Shown: positions 7,905 through 17,526, counted from the stretch's first letter. The stretch is DNA of 64,000 nucleotides from Pseudomonas fluorescens (GCF_900636825.1 NZ_LR134318.1:1273501-1337500), one strand, 5' to 3'. Notes: generated by a model from the letters alone, not told the origin. Numbers and translations are program-made.

Positions 7905-9536
7905 ATGCAAACTGCTTACACCGTCCTGATTCTGCTGATGCTGGTCAGCGTTTCGCGTCTGGTTGGCCGGATCATTCCGCTGCCTCTGCCGCTGGTGCAA
8001 ATCGCTGCCGGTGCCTTGCTCGCCTGGCCGACCCTCGGCCTGCACGTCGCCCTCGATCCCGAATTGTTCCTGTTTCTGTTTCTCCCGCCTCTGTTGTTTT
8101 CCGACGGCTGGCGCATGCCGAAACGCGAGTTCTGGCATTTGCGCGGGCCGATCCTGACGCTCGCGGTGGGACTGGTGTTGTTCACAGTCGTCGGTGCCGG
8201 CTATTTCATTCACTGGCTCATGCCGACCATTCCGCTGCCCGTCGCGTTTGCGCTGGCGGCCGTGTTGTCGCCCACTGACGCGGTGGCCGTGTCGGCCATT
8301 TCGCAGAATCGTCTGCCGACGCCGCTGATGCACATGCTGCAAGGCGAGGCGCTGATGAATGATGCTTCGGGTCTGGTGACGTTCAAGTTTGCCCTGGCCG
8401 CGGCGGTGACCGGTGTGTTTTCGCTGACCAACGCGAGCCTGACCTTTGTGGCGGTCGCGCTCGGTGGCCTGGCGGTCGGGGTGGCGCTGAGCTGGCTGGT
8501 CGGGCGCCTGCGCGCGTGGATGATCGCGCGGGGCTGGGATGATCCGGCTACGCATGTGGTGTTCATGTTGCTGCTGCCGTTCGCTGCTTATGTATTGGCC
8601 GAACGGCTGGGCGCGTCGGGCATTCTGTCGGCCGTGGCGGCGGGAATGATGCAGAGCTGGCTCGATCTGCTGCCGCGCCAGACCAGCACCCGGCTGCTCA
8701 ACCGCAGCGTCTGGTCGCTGCTTGAATTTGCTTTCAACGGCTTGATCTTCCTGCTGCTCGGTCTGCAATTGCCGGACATCATCAAGGCAGTGGTCAGTCA
8801 CGAGCCGACGCTCTGGCCCACTTTGTTTTATCGCTGCCTCGATGTTCTGGCGATTTTTCTCGCCTTGGTGCTGCTGCGCTTTGTCTGGGTGCAGAGCATC
8901 TGGCGTTTGTCCGTGTTACTGCGGCGTTTGCGCGGCAAGGATGAGTTGACGCAGGTGCCGACCGCGCGGTCCTGCTGGCTGCTGACGGTGGGCGGCGTGC
9001 GCGGGGCGGTGACGCTGGCGGGCGTGATGTCGGTGCCGATGTTGATCGGCGCGCAGGCTTTTCCAGAGCGTGATCTGCTGATCTTCATCGCTGCGGGAGT
9101 GATTCTGCTGTCGCTGATTTCAGCGTGCATCGCCTTGCCCTTGTTGTTGCGTGGCATCGAGAAGAGCCCTGACGACAAGCGCCGCCAGGAAGTGCGCGAC
9201 GCGTGGCGCAAGACCGCCGAAGCCGCCATTCATGCGCTGGAAACCGAGGAAGTCGCCCCGCAGGATGCGGCGCAGGCGGCGTTAGCGGCCGAGTTGAAGG
9301 CGCGGATCATGTCCGAGTATCGCCATCAACTCGATGTCTTCAACGATTCCGCCGAAGCCCAGGCCCTGGCATTCCAGATGGATCTGCTGGAGCGGCGATT
9401 ACGCCTCAAAGCCTTGCGAGCGCAGCGCCTGGAGCTTTACAGCCTCAGCCGTCACCACGCGATTGGCGACGACGTGCTCCGAGAGGTGCTGGCCGACCTT
9501 GATTTAAGCGAAGCCAATCTGGGCCCGATCAAATAA
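7905..9536 (+). CDS. CPA1-family Na+/H+ antiporter (NhaP/YjcE type)
   Basis: Inner-membrane cation/proton antiporter of 543 residues. The first 400 residues form about 12 hydrophobic segments. Family motifs are visible: LFLPPLLFSDGW, AAVLSPTDAVAVSAI and GEALMNDASGLVTF, whose Asn-Asp pair is the ion-binding motif of electroneutral NhaP-type transporters. A later motif is VGGVRGAVTLAGVMS. The last 140 residues are charged and probably cytoplasmic (KKSPDDKRRQEVRDAW region). It is a single gene, convergent with the downstream peptidase gene (13-bp gap). Roles in pH or sodium homeostasis are inferred from the family; the exact ions cannot be read from sequence. Confidence 0.88.
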   Translation: MQTAYTVLILLMLVSVSRLVGRIIPLPLPLVQIAAGALLAWPTLGLHVALDPELFLFLFLPPLLFSDGWRMPKREFWHLRGPILTLAVGLVLFTVVGAGYFIHWLMPTIPLPVAFALAAVLSPTDAVAVSAISQNRLPTPLMHMLQGEALMNDASGLVTFKFALAAAVTGVFSLTNASLTFVAVALGGLAVGVALSWLVGRLRAWMIARGWDDPATHVVFMLLLPFAAYVLAERLGASGILSAVAAGMMQSWLDLLPRQTSTRLLNRSVWSLLEFAFNGLIFLLLGLQLPDIIKAVVSHEPTLWPTLFYRCLDVLAIFLALVLLRFVWVQSIWRLSVLLRRLRGKDELTQVPTARSCWLLTVGGVRGAVTLAGVMSVPMLIGAQAFPERDLLIFIAAGVILLSLISACIALPLLLRGIEKSPDDKRRQEVRDAWRKTAEAAIHALETEEVAPQDAAQAALAAELKARIMSEYRHQLDVFNDSAEAQALAFQMDLLERRLRLKALRAQRLELYSLSRHHAIGDDVLREVLADLDLSEANLGPIK

Positions 9537-9549
9537 CCGGCACTTCGCC

Positions 9550-10188
9550 TTATGAGAACGGATAGAGGCTTGCCATGAATGCCTTGTCCTGTTCGCTGAG
9601 ATCCAGATTGAGCAGGACCTGGAAATCGCCCTTCGTCCAGGACTGACGGACGACGTAATGCATGATCGACTTGCGGTCGTACGCTGAATAGACGCAGTTG
9701 TCAGGGTCGGCACGGTCCAGATACCAGGCGTGCAGTCTTGTTCGCGTCACGCTGGCTGCGTAGTCGTCCTGTTCCGGATCGTCGTCCAGTCCATGTTCTG
9801 CATAGATCGCGGATATATCCCAAGGGATGTTGCAGGTCGGATTTGTCTGTTCATGTTCCGCGCCGAGCATATGTCCGAACTCATGCATGACGTTGGCGGC
9901 GAAATAACGTGCGTGAGCGCTCGAATGTGGCCACAGGCGCATGCTTGGTTCATCCGGATCGAGCAGGGCATCAGTGCCTGTCCGCGAGGAGAACTCGCCT
10001 TCCTGGCTCAGTATGCGGATGTCACCTGCCTGACCGTCGACGAAGTCGAACTTCAAATTAACGTGCGGTAACCAGTTTTCGGCCGCGGCAATAGTCGCTT
10101 GTTTGAATTCAGGGGTGCCATTGAGAAACGCGATTCGCAACGTCTGGCCCGGCGTCCATAACTTGTTGGGGGCCTTCTTTATCCACAT
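9550..10188 (-). CDS. Astacin-like (M12A) zinc metallopeptidase
   Basis: Protein of 212 residues with the full astacin zinc signature HEFGHMLGAEHEQ (three His ligands, catalytic Glu, family Glu after the third His) and a downstream Met-turn SIMHY with the Tyr expected for astacins. The N-terminus (MWIKKAPNKLWTPGQTLRIAF) shows no signal peptide or propeptide, and the protein is about the size of a bare catalytic domain. It may therefore stay in the cytoplasm or leave by a route that needs no Sec signal. The start has AAGGA 9 bases upstream. It is a single gene; the substrate is unknown. By eye it is less GC-rich than its neighbours, which may indicate acquisition. Confidence 0.85.
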   Translation of the reverse strand: MWIKKAPNKLWTPGQTLRIAFLNGTPEFKQATIAAAENWLPHVNLKFDFVDGQAGDIRILSQEGEFSSRTGTDALLDPDEPSMRLWPHSSAHARYFAANVMHEFGHMLGAEHEQTNPTCNIPWDISAIYAEHGLDDDPEQDDYAASVTRTRLHAWYLDRADPDNCVYSAYDRKSIMHYVVRQSWTKGDFQVLLNLDLSEQDKAFMASLYPFS

Positions 10189-10267
10189 TGTTTTTCATCC
10201 TTGAATGATTTGATTTTGGTAAATGTTAATTGGATGCCAGACGCACAGCAGAAGCGCGCAAGTGTCG

Positions 10268-10315
10268 GTCTCCCATTCAAGTTCACGCCTTCATGGGTGA
10301 ACTTGAATGGGAGAC
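10268..10315. repeat. 19-bp perfect inverted repeat upstream of the astacin gene
   Basis: GTCTCCCATTCAAGTTCAC (10268-10286) and its exact reverse complement (10297-10315) are separated by 10 bases. It lies 80-127 bases upstream of the peptidase start and after dapC. No T-run follows on either strand, so it is not a typical intrinsic terminator. It matches none of the REP families here. An operator, an RNA hairpin in the peptidase leader or the trace of a mobile element are possible. Confidence 0.85.
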
Positions 10316-10382
10316 TAACTTTGGATGGCTAAATTAATGAAGTAGGGAAATAACTGGATATGTAACCTGGCAATTAAGCCAG

Positions 10383-10403
10383 CGCGCCAGATTGCCTGGC
10401 GCG
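10383..10403 (-). terminator. Hairpin after dapC
   Basis: CGCGCCAG (10383-10390) pairs perfectly with CTGGCGCG (10396-10403) around ATTGC, 11 bases after the dapC stop. There is no strong T-run, so termination is probable but not certain. Confidence 0.5.
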
Positions 10404-10414
10404 GGAGGTTTTAG

Positions 10415-11614
10415 TTACTTGTGACGGACGATGAAATCACGAATCCGTTCGGCGGCTTCAACACACTCGGCCAGCGGCGCAACCAATGCCATGCGCACAC
10501 GGCCAGCGCCCGGATTGACGCCGTCGACATCGCGGGACAGGTACGAGCCCGGGACGACGGTCACATGCTCTTCGGCAAACAGGTCGCGGCAGAAGGCAGC
10601 GTCATCACCCTGCACGTTCGGCCACAGATAAAAGCTGCCGTCAGGGCGCTGCACATCCATCACCGGGCTGAGAATTGCCAGCACCGCATCGAATTTCTCG
10701 CGATACAGCGCACGGTTGGCGCGTACGTGTGCCTCATCGTTCCACGCGGCGACGCTGGCCAGTTGTGTCTGCACCGGCATTGCACAGCCATGGTAGGTGC
10801 GATAGAGCAGGAAACCTTTGAGAATGTCGGCATCGCCGGCGACAAACCCGGAACGCAAGCCCGGCAGGTTGGAGCGCTTGGACAGACTGTGGAACACCAC
10901 GCAGCGTTTGAAGTCGTTGCGGCCCAGTTCGACGCAGGCCGTAAGCAGGCCTGGCGGCGGAGTTTGCTCGTCGAAATATAGTTCGCTGTAGCACTCGTCG
11001 GCGGCAATTACGAAGTCATATTCATCAGCCAGGGCGATCAGCTTTTTCAGGGTCTCGACCGGAATCAGCGCGCCGGTCGGATTGCCCGGCGAGCACAGGA
11101 ACAAAATCTGGCAGCGCTTCCAGATGTCTGGCGAAACAGCTTCGAAATCCGGGTTGAAGCCGTTCTCGTCGAGGCACGGCAGATAGTGTGGCTTGGCCCC
11201 GGCCAGGAACGCGGCACCTTCATAGATCTGATAGAACGGGTTCGGGCTGACGATCAATGCATCGTCGCTGCGGTTGACCACGGTCTGGGTGAAGGCGAAC
11301 AACGCTTCGCGGGTGCCATTGACCGGCAGCACATTGCGCGCCGGATCCAGCCAGCCGCTCGGCACGCCGAAACGCCGTTCACACCAACCGGCAATCGCTT
11401 CACGCAGAGCAGGAATGCCGAGGGTGGTCGGGTACACCGCCATCTGATCGAGATTGTTCGCCAGCGCTTCGGCGACGAAACCTGGCGAGCGGTGCTTCGG
11501 CTCGCCGATCGACAGGGCGATCGGGCGTTTATCCGGGTTCGGGGTGACAGTGCCGAGCAGGGCGCGGAGCTTTTCGAACGGGTACGGCTGGAGCTGATTC
11601 AGAGCGTTGTTCAT
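10415..11614 (-). CDS. dapC: Succinyldiaminopimelate transaminase DapC
   Basis: PLP-dependent class I/II aminotransferase of 399 residues that makes N-succinyl-LL-DAP from N-succinyl-2-amino-6-oxopimelate with glutamate, the step between DapD and DapE. Motifs: the substrate region GEPKHRSPGF, NGTREALFAF, SPGNPTGALIP, ADECYSELYFD, and the PLP lysine in HSLSKRSNLPGLRSGF. Its position next to glnD matches P. aeruginosa dapC. The gene is separated from glnD by a 131-bp repeat element. Confidence 0.92.
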   Translation of the reverse strand: MNNALNQLQPYPFEKLRALLGTVTPNPDKRPIALSIGEPKHRSPGFVAEALANNLDQMAVYPTTLGIPALREAIAGWCERRFGVPSGWLDPARNVLPVNGTREALFAFTQTVVNRSDDALIVSPNPFYQIYEGAAFLAGAKPHYLPCLDENGFNPDFEAVSPDIWKRCQILFLCSPGNPTGALIPVETLKKLIALADEYDFVIAADECYSELYFDEQTPPPGLLTACVELGRNDFKRCVVFHSLSKRSNLPGLRSGFVAGDADILKGFLLYRTYHGCAMPVQTQLASVAAWNDEAHVRANRALYREKFDAVLAILSPVMDVQRPDGSFYLWPNVQGDDAAFCRDLFAEEHVTVVPGSYLSRDVDGVNPGAGRVRMALVAPLAECVEAAERIRDFIVRHK

Positions 11615-11647
11615 GGGGGGCCTCTTTTATTGTGCAAGAGAACTCAT

Positions 11648-11778
11648 GTGGCGAGGGGATTTATCCCCGATGGGCTGCGAAGCAGCCCCAAATCAGGCAT
11701 CGCGCTGAATCAGGGAAATCGCATGCACCTGTTCCACGACTGCTGCGCAGCCGATCGGGGATAAATCCCCTCGCTACA
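11648..11778. repeat. Composite inverted repeat (GGCGAGGGGATTTATCCCC family)
   Basis: GTGGCGAGGGGATTTATCCCCG at 11648 has its inverse (CGGGGATAAATCCCCTCGCTAC) ending near 11777. The outer arms contain the smaller palindrome GGGGATTTATCCCC, and an inner hairpin GGGCTGCGAAGCAGCCC follows the left arm. This is a third repeat family in the window, filling most of the dapC-glnD gap. Confidence 0.85.
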
Positions 11779-11809
11779 GAGGATCAGCTTTCACCGGGTT
11801 ATGGTTTAT

Positions 11810-14512
11810 TCAGATACTGATACGCGAAAGTTTGATATCCGGTTCCTGATTGACGCTCAGTTGTTCGACGATTGCGTCCTGCAAGCGGCTGCACAGCAAC
11901 GGGTCGGACAGCGGTTGATTGTGCGCGTCGGTGATAAAGAAAACGTCTTCCACGCGCTCGCCCAGTGTCGCAATCTTGGCGTTCTGCAGCGACAGGTCGA
12001 ACTCGAGGAAAATCCCGCCGATCCGCGCCAACAGTCCCGGGCGATCGGGAGCGGTCAATTCCAGCACCGTCACCGGACGCTGGGCATCGTTGTGGATTGT
12101 CACTTGCGGCGCAAAAGCGAAATGCTTGAGCTGGCGCGGCACTCGACGCTGGATGATCGTCGGGTAATCGTCCGGGTTGCGCAGGGCTTCGGTCAGGCCT
12201 TCGCGGATCTGTTTGACCCGCGTCGGGTTGTCGCCGATGGACTCACCTTCGTTATCCAGCACGATGTAGGTGTCGAGGGTGAACTGGCTACTCGACGTGA
12301 TGACCCGGGCGTCATGAATGTTCAGGTTGAGCTGGTCCATCGCCGCCACGGTCACCGCGAAGAAATCATGCTGGTCCGGGGCATAAATGAAGATCTGCGT
12401 GCCGCCCTCGAACTCGCGCTGGGTGGTTTCCTTGATCAGCACCAAAGGCCCGCCGTCGGCAGGTTGCTGCAGAATCGCGTCGCTGTGCCAGGCCACGTCG
12501 CCGGCGGTGTGACGCAGAAAGTAGTCATCGCCCAACTGCGCCCACAACTGTTCGACGTCGTCCGGGTCGGTGCCGCCGCGCACCAGAATATCCAGTGCCG
12601 CGCTCTGGGTCTGGCGAATCTGTTCTTCGCGATCCACCGGGTTTTCCAGACCGCGACGCAAGGCGCGTTTGGTTTCGGTGTAGAGCTGGCGCAGCAGGCT
12701 GGCGCGCCATGAGTTCCATAGCGTCGGGTTGGTCGCGTTGATGTCCGCGACGGTCAGCACATACAGGTAGTCGAGGCGTGTTTCGTCGCCGACCGCCTGA
12801 GCGAAGTCATGGATGACCTGTGGGTCGGACAAATCCTTGCGCTGCGCCGTCGTGGACATCACCAGATGGTTTTGCACCAGCCAGACGATCAGGCGGCTGT
12901 CCCAAACCGGCAATTGATGGCGCTGGCAGAACGCCTCGGCATCGACCGCGCCGATTTCTGAATGATCGCCATGCCGACCCTTGCCGATATCGTGATAAAG
13001 GCCCGCCATGTAGATGAGTTCAGGCTTGGGCAGTTTGGCCATCAGCTTGGCGGCCAGCGGGAATTTCTCCGAGACCTGGGTGTATTGCAATTTGCGCAGA
13101 TGCTTGATCAGGTTCAGCGTGTGCGCGTCTACGGTATAAATGTGGAACAGGTCGTGCTGCATCTGCCCGACGATAAAGCCGAACTCCGGTAGATAACGGC
13201 CGAGAATGCCGTAACGGTTCATCCGGCGCAGATTGCGGTGAATGCCGATCTTGCACTTGAACAGTTCGATGAACAGGCTGGTGTTGCGGATATCGTTGCG
13301 GAACGTGTCGTCGATCAAGTGACGGTGTTCGCGCAGCAATCGGATGGTGTCGGCGCGCACGCCTTTGATCTCGGGTTGCTGGGCCATCAGCACGAAGATT
13401 TCGAGCATGGCGAACGGCGTGCGGCGGAATACGTTGTCGTTGCGTGCTTCTATATAGCCGTCGTGCAGCTGGAACCGCGCGTTGATGGGCTGCGGTGGCG
13501 CCTCGTCTTCTGGCGCGAGGATGACTTCCTCGAAATGCTGGATGATCAAATCGCTGAGCTGGGCGATGCTCATCACAGTGCGGAAATACTGTTGCATGAA
13601 GTTTTCGACAGCCTGTTTGGCGTCGTCGCCTTCAAAACCGAGCAGGCCGGCAATGGTGCGCTGATGATCGAACAGCAAACGGTCTTCGGAACGGCCGGCG
13701 AGCATGTGCAGGGCGTAGCGCACTTTCCAGAGGAATTCCTGGGAGGAGGCGAGCAGCGCGTTTTCGCTCTCGACCAAGAACCCTTCGCCAGCGAGGGCGC
13801 GCAGGTTGAGCGTGCCGTATTGGCGACGGGCAACCCACAGAATGGTCTGAATATCGCGCAGGCCGCCAGGCGAGCCTTTGACGTTGGGTTCCAGGTTGTA
13901 TTCGGTGTCGTTGTACTTGTGGTGACGCGCCTTCTGCTCCGCGCGTTTGGCCAGGAAAAACTCTTTGGCCGGCCACATGTGCGCTGTGCTGGTGACATCG
14001 AGCATCCGTTGGCGCAGACGCTCGGGGCCGCAAATGGTGCGGCTTTCCATCAGGTTGGTGACCACTGTCAGGTCGGCGCGCGCTTCTACCGCGCATTCAT
14101 CGACCGAGCGCACGCTCTGCCCGACTTCGAGGCCGATGTCCCACAGCAGGGTCAGAAAACGCTCAATGGAGTCGCGGAAGATTTCATGATCGGCGCTGTC
14201 CAGCAGGATCAGCAGATCGATATCCGAATAAGGATGCAGCTCGCCGCGGCCGTAGCCGCCGACCGCGACCAGGGCGATGTCGGCGTCTTCGCTCCAGTCG
14301 AACTGGTCCCAGGCCTTTTGCAGGATGTTGTCGACGAACCAGGCGCGGTCTTCGATCAGGCGGCGGATCTCGCGGCCGTTGCGAAAACGCGCGTCCAGCA
14401 CCTCGCGGGCCTGGCGGATCGCCTTCTTGAACGCCGCGATAGGACTCGCTTTGAGGGCCAGTTCAGCCTGGAACTGGCCGCGGTCGAAGAGTTCGGGATC
14501 CACCTGCGGCAT
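11810..14512 (-). CDS. glnD: Bifunctional PII uridylyltransferase/uridylyl-removing enzyme GlnD
   Basis: Nitrogen sensor of 900 residues that uridylylates PII proteins when glutamine is low and deuridylylates them when it is high. The nucleotidyltransferase domain carries [19 protein letters not shown] at residues 85-103. The uridylyl-removing HD domain has [16 protein letters not shown] around His507-Asp508. Two C-terminal ACT domains, the second starting near [20 protein letters not shown], bind glutamine in the family. It lies 41 bp after map on the same strand, so the two may be co-transcribed. Confidence 0.95.
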   Translation of the reverse strand: MPQVDPELFDRGQFQAELALKASPIAAFKKAIRQAREVLDARFRNGREIRRLIEDRAWFVDNILQKAWDQFDWSEDADIALVAVGGYGRGELHPYSDIDLLILLDSADHEIFRDSIERFLTLLWDIGLEVGQSVRSVDECAVEARADLTVVTNLMESRTICGPERLRQRMLDVTSTAHMWPAKEFFLAKRAEQKARHHKYNDTEYNLEPNVKGSPGGLRDIQTILWVARRQYGTLNLRALAGEGFLVESENALLASSQEFLWKVRYALHMLAGRSEDRLLFDHQRTIAGLLGFEGDDAKQAVENFMQQYFRTVMSIAQLSDLIIQHFEEVILAPEDEAPPQPINARFQLHDGYIEARNDNVFRRTPFAMLEIFVLMAQQPEIKGVRADTIRLLREHRHLIDDTFRNDIRNTSLFIELFKCKIGIHRNLRRMNRYGILGRYLPEFGFIVGQMQHDLFHIYTVDAHTLNLIKHLRKLQYTQVSEKFPLAAKLMAKLPKPELIYMAGLYHDIGKGRHGDHSEIGAVDAEAFCQRHQLPVWDSRLIVWLVQNHLVMSTTAQRKDLSDPQVIHDFAQAVGDETRLDYLYVLTVADINATNPTLWNSWRASLLRQLYTETKRALRRGLENPVDREEQIRQTQSAALDILVRGGTDPDDVEQLWAQLGDDYFLRHTAGDVAWHSDAILQQPADGGPLVLIKETTQREFEGGTQIFIYAPDQHDFFAVTVAAMDQLNLNIHDARVITSSSQFTLDTYIVLDNEGESIGDNPTRVKQIREGLTEALRNPDDYPTIIQRRVPRQLKHFAFAPQVTIHNDAQRPVTVLELTAPDRPGLLARIGGIFLEFDLSLQNAKIATLGERVEDVFFITDAHNQPLSDPLLCSRLQDAIVEQLSVNQEPDIKLSRISI

Positions 14513-14553
14513 CGATTGGCTTTCCTTCTATAAGGCTGGGAGCGTTTTTTGGA

Positions 14554-15336
14554 TCAGGCCGAGATGCGCGGGATGGTGTCATCGCTGCGCAGGGTGAAGA
14601 TCTCGTAACCGGTGTCGGTCACCAGCAGGGTGTGTTCCCACTGCGCCGAGAGCTTGCGGTCCTTGGTGATCGCGGTCCAGCCGTCGCCCAGCACTTTGGT
14701 GTCGGCCTTGCCCTGATTGATCATCGGCTCGATGGTGAAGGTCATGCCGGCCTTCAGTTCCATGCCGGTGCCTGCGCGGCCGTAGTGAAGAATCTGCGGC
14801 TCTTCATGGAAGACTTTGCCAATACCGTGACCACAGAATTCGCGCACCACCGAGAAGCCGTTCTTTTCCGCGTGCTTCTGGATCACTTCGCCGATGTCGC
14901 CGAGGCGGCAGCCGGGTTTGACGATCTCGATCGCCTTGTACATGCATTCCTGAGTGATCTGCGACAGGCGCTCGGCCCAGACCGGGACTTCGCCAACATG
15001 AAACATGCGGCTGGTGTCACCGTGGTAGCCGTCCTTGATCACCGTTACGTCGATGTTCAGGGTGTCGCCGTTTTTCAGCGGTTTGTCATTCGGGATGCCG
15101 TGGCAGACCACGTGGTTGATCGAGGTGCAAATCGACTTCGGGTAGCCCTTGTAGTTGAGCGGGGCAGGGATCGCCTGCTGCACATTGACGATGTAATCGT
15201 GGCAGAGCTGGTTCAACTGATCGGTGGTTACGCCCGGTTTGACATGTTCGGCAATCATTTCCAGCACATCGGCGGCCAGTTTGCCGGCGACACGCATGCC
15301 AGCGATGTCCTCGGGAGTTTTGAGGTTGACGGTCAT
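14554..15336 (-). CDS. map: Type I methionine aminopeptidase
   Basis: Removes the initiator methionine from nascent proteins when the second residue is small. The protein is 260 residues, typical of type I enzymes. The five metal ligands can be placed: the two Asp in LNIDVTVIKDGYHGDTSRMF, His in GHGIGKVFHEEP, Glu in FTIEPMINQG and Glu in AQWEHTLLVT. The gene is divergent from rpsB, an arrangement conserved in gammaproteobacteria, and glnD follows it. Confidence 0.95.
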   Translation of the reverse strand: MTVNLKTPEDIAGMRVAGKLAADVLEMIAEHVKPGVTTDQLNQLCHDYIVNVQQAIPAPLNYKGYPKSICTSINHVVCHGIPNDKPLKNGDTLNIDVTVIKDGYHGDTSRMFHVGEVPVWAERLSQITQECMYKAIEIVKPGCRLGDIGEVIQKHAEKNGFSVVREFCGHGIGKVFHEEPQILHYGRAGTGMELKAGMTFTIEPMINQGKADTKVLGDGWTAITKDRKLSAQWEHTLLVTDTGYEIFTLRSDDTIPRISA

Positions 15337-15576
15337 ACAGGCTCTCTCTGCGCTCGGCGGCGCTTACGGATACGAATAGGGCGGCAGGTGTTCGATTGGC
15401 GACCCTGAAAAACGCGATTCTAACAGACGCACGGCGCAAATCCGCGCCCGGGTGCATCGCTTCTCTCTATACAATGGTGCTTGCGAAGCCGATTCCAAGG
15501 GGGCGGCGCTCATGTCCCTGGTGCGAATACAGATTCCGGGTTCCGTTTCTGCGCACCCTGTGGTATAAAATGCGCC
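15337..15576. promoter_or_regulatory. map-rpsB divergent intergenic region with rpsB promoter
   Basis: This gap holds no gene. A TATAAAAT at 15564-15571 is a good -10 for rpsB; TTCCGT at 15541-15546 is a weak -35 with a 17-base spacer. The hairpin at 15577 would start at about +1. I see nothing else clear in 15337-15540, which must also hold the map promoter. Confidence 0.5.
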
Positions 15577-15601
15577 GCTTTCCGGGGATACCCCGAAAGG
15601 C
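15577..15601 (+). promoter_or_regulatory. rpsB leader hairpin
   Basis: GCTTTCCGGGG pairs with CCCCGAAAGGC around an ATA loop, with one wobble and one mismatch, at the 5' end of the predicted 130-base rpsB leader. In E. coli and other gammaproteobacteria S2 represses its own operon through hairpins in the rpsB leader. Equating this hairpin with that operator is inference. Confidence 0.45.
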
Positions 15602-15709
15602 TTAAATCCACACACGTGTCGACACGATGACCTGGGTGCCCTTGGCTTTATGCCATTGGTTGGTCATTGGGATACGTGGAGGCCAAACCCGACTTATTAA
15701 GGAACTATC

Positions 15710-16447
15710 ATGTCCCAAGTCAACATGCGCGATATGCTGAAGGCCGGTGTGCACTTCGGTCACCAAACCCGTTACTGGAACCCGAAAATGGGTAAGTACA
15801 TTTTCGGCGCGCGTAACAAGATTCACATCATCAACCTTGAAAAAACCCTGCCAATGTTCAACGAAGCTCTGACTTTCGTAGAGCGTCTGGCCCAGGGCAA
15901 AAACAAGATTCTGTTCGTCGGCACCAAGCGTTCCGCTGGCAAGATCGTTGCTGAAGAAGCAGCACGTTGCGGTTCGCCGTACGTCGATCACCGCTGGTTG
16001 GGCGGCATGCTGACCAACTTCAAAACCATTCGTGCTTCCATCAAGCGTCTGCGTGACCTTGAAGTTCAAGCCGAAGACGGTACTTTCGCCAAGCTGACCA
16101 AGAAAGAAGCGCTGATGCGCTCCCGTGACCTGGAAAAGCTGGATCGTTCGCTGGGCGGCATCAAGGACATGGGCGGTCTGCCAGACGCACTGTTCGTGAT
16201 CGACGTTGACCACGAGCGCATCGCGATCACCGAAGCCAACAAGCTGGGCATCCCGGTAATCGGCGTTGTCGACACCAACAGCAGCCCGGAAGGCGTTGAC
16301 TACATCATCCCAGGCAACGATGACGCAATCCGCGCTATCCAGCTGTACATGGGTTCGATGGCTGACGCAGTTATCCGCGGTCGCAACAATGTTGCTGGCG
16401 GTACTGTTGAATTCGCAGCTGAAGAAACTCAGGCTGCAGCTGAGTAA
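15710..16447 (+). CDS. rpsB: 30S ribosomal protein S2
   Basis: Small-subunit protein needed for late 30S assembly and for binding of S1. The 245-residue sequence starts [20 protein letters not shown] and has the family signatures [14 protein letters not shown] and [17 protein letters not shown]. The shine-dalgarno AAGGA lies a few bases before the ATG at 15710. tsf follows after a strong terminator, so EF-Ts either depends on read-through or has its own promoter. Codon choice is strongly biased, as expected for a highly expressed gene. Confidence 0.97.
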   Translation: MSQVNMRDMLKAGVHFGHQTRYWNPKMGKYIFGARNKIHIINLEKTLPMFNEALTFVERLAQGKNKILFVGTKRSAGKIVAEEAARCGSPYVDHRWLGGMLTNFKTIRASIKRLRDLEVQAEDGTFAKLTKKEALMRSRDLEKLDRSLGGIKDMGGLPDALFVIDVDHERIAITEANKLGIPVIGVVDTNSSPEGVDYIIPGNDDAIRAIQLYMGSMADAVIRGRNNVAGGTVEFAAEETQAAAE

Positions 16448-16475
16448 TTGACGCCCTGGCGTTGACTCAGTAAGC

Positions 16476-16500
16476 AAAAAGGGGGCTTGGCCCCCTTTTT
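16476..16500 (+). terminator. Rho-independent terminator after rpsB
   Basis: AAAAAGGGGGC and GCCCCCTTTTT pair around TTG, 29 bases after the rpsB stop, with a run of five T. It lies between rpsB and tsf, so it may act as a partial terminator setting the S2 to EF-Ts ratio. Confidence 0.9.
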
Positions 16501-16639
16501 GCCACCTCGAAAACCATTTGTCGGCGGCGCAGCTACAGCTCTTGTAACGTGCAGCAGCTACAAGGTGGGGCTCGGGAAGAATTGAACGCCCGTTCGATCG
16601 GGTGGAATGGTTGAAAACCTATCCAAGAGGAATTTGAAA

Positions 16640-17503
16640 ATGGCAGCAATTACTGCAGCGTTGGTCAAAGAACTGCGCGAGCGTACCGGCGAAGGCATGA
16701 TGGATTGCAAGAAAGCCCTGGAAAAGGCTGACGGCGACATCGAAAAAGCCATTGATGACATGCGTGCTTCGGGCGCGATCAAGGCTGCGAAAAAGGCGGG
16801 CAACGTTGCCGCTGAAGGCGCAATCGCTATCAAGGACGACGGTAAAGCTGCCGTTATCCTGGAAGTGAACTCGCAGACCGACTTCCTCGCTCTGCAAGAC
16901 GACTTCAAGAACTTCGTAGCTGCCAGCGTAGAAAAAGCATTTGCTGACAAGCTGACCGACGCAGCTCCGCTGATCGCTTCGCAAGAAGCCGCTCGTGAAG
17001 CGCTGGTTGCCAAAGTAGGCGAAAACGTCAACATCCGTCGTCTGACCCGCATCGAAGGTGACGTTGTAGGTTCGTACTTGCACGGCAACAAGATCGGTGT
17101 TGTTGTGGCTCTGAAAGGCGGCGACGTCGAGCTGGCCAAAGACATCGCGATGCACGTTGCGGCAAGCAACCCTGAGTTCCTGCTGCCTTCGCAAGTTTCG
17201 GCTGAAGCGATCGAGCGTGAAAAGGCTGTGTTCCTGCAGCTGAACGAAGAAAAGATCAAAGGCAAGCCAGAAAACATTGTTGAGAACATGGTCAAAGGCC
17301 GTATCAGCAAGTTCCTGGCAGAAGCAAGCCTGGTTGAGCAGGCGTTCGTCAAGAACCCTGAAATCAAGGTTGGCGAGCTGGCCAAGAAAGGCGGCGCAGA
17401 AATCGTTTCCTTCACCTACTACAAAGTAGGCGAAGGCATCGAGAAGCCGGTCGACAACTTCGCTGAAGAAGTTGCTGCCCAGCTGGCTGCCGCCAAGCAA
17501 TAA
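16640..17503 (+). CDS. tsf: Elongation factor Ts
   Basis: Nucleotide exchange factor that reloads EF-Tu with GTP. The 287-residue protein from MAAITAALVKELRERTGEG has the N-terminal UBA-like domain (RTGEGMMDCKKALEKADGD) and the EF-Tu contact motif TDFLALQDDFKNF. I chose the ATG at 16640 because AAGAGGA sits 9 bases upstream and the family begins here; an in-frame ATG at 16607 would add 11 residues. It is followed by a terminator and then pyrH. Confidence 0.97.
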   Translation: MAAITAALVKELRERTGEGMMDCKKALEKADGDIEKAIDDMRASGAIKAAKKAGNVAAEGAIAIKDDGKAAVILEVNSQTDFLALQDDFKNFVAASVEKAFADKLTDAAPLIASQEAAREALVAKVGENVNIRRLTRIEGDVVGSYLHGNKIGVVVALKGGDVELAKDIAMHVAASNPEFLLPSQVSAEAIEREKAVFLQLNEEKIKGKPENIVENMVKGRISKFLAEASLVEQAFVKNPEIKVGELAKKGGAEIVSFTYYKVGEGIEKPVDNFAEEVAAQLAAAKQ

Positions 17504-17526
17504 GACAGCTTCTCAACTGTCGCCCG

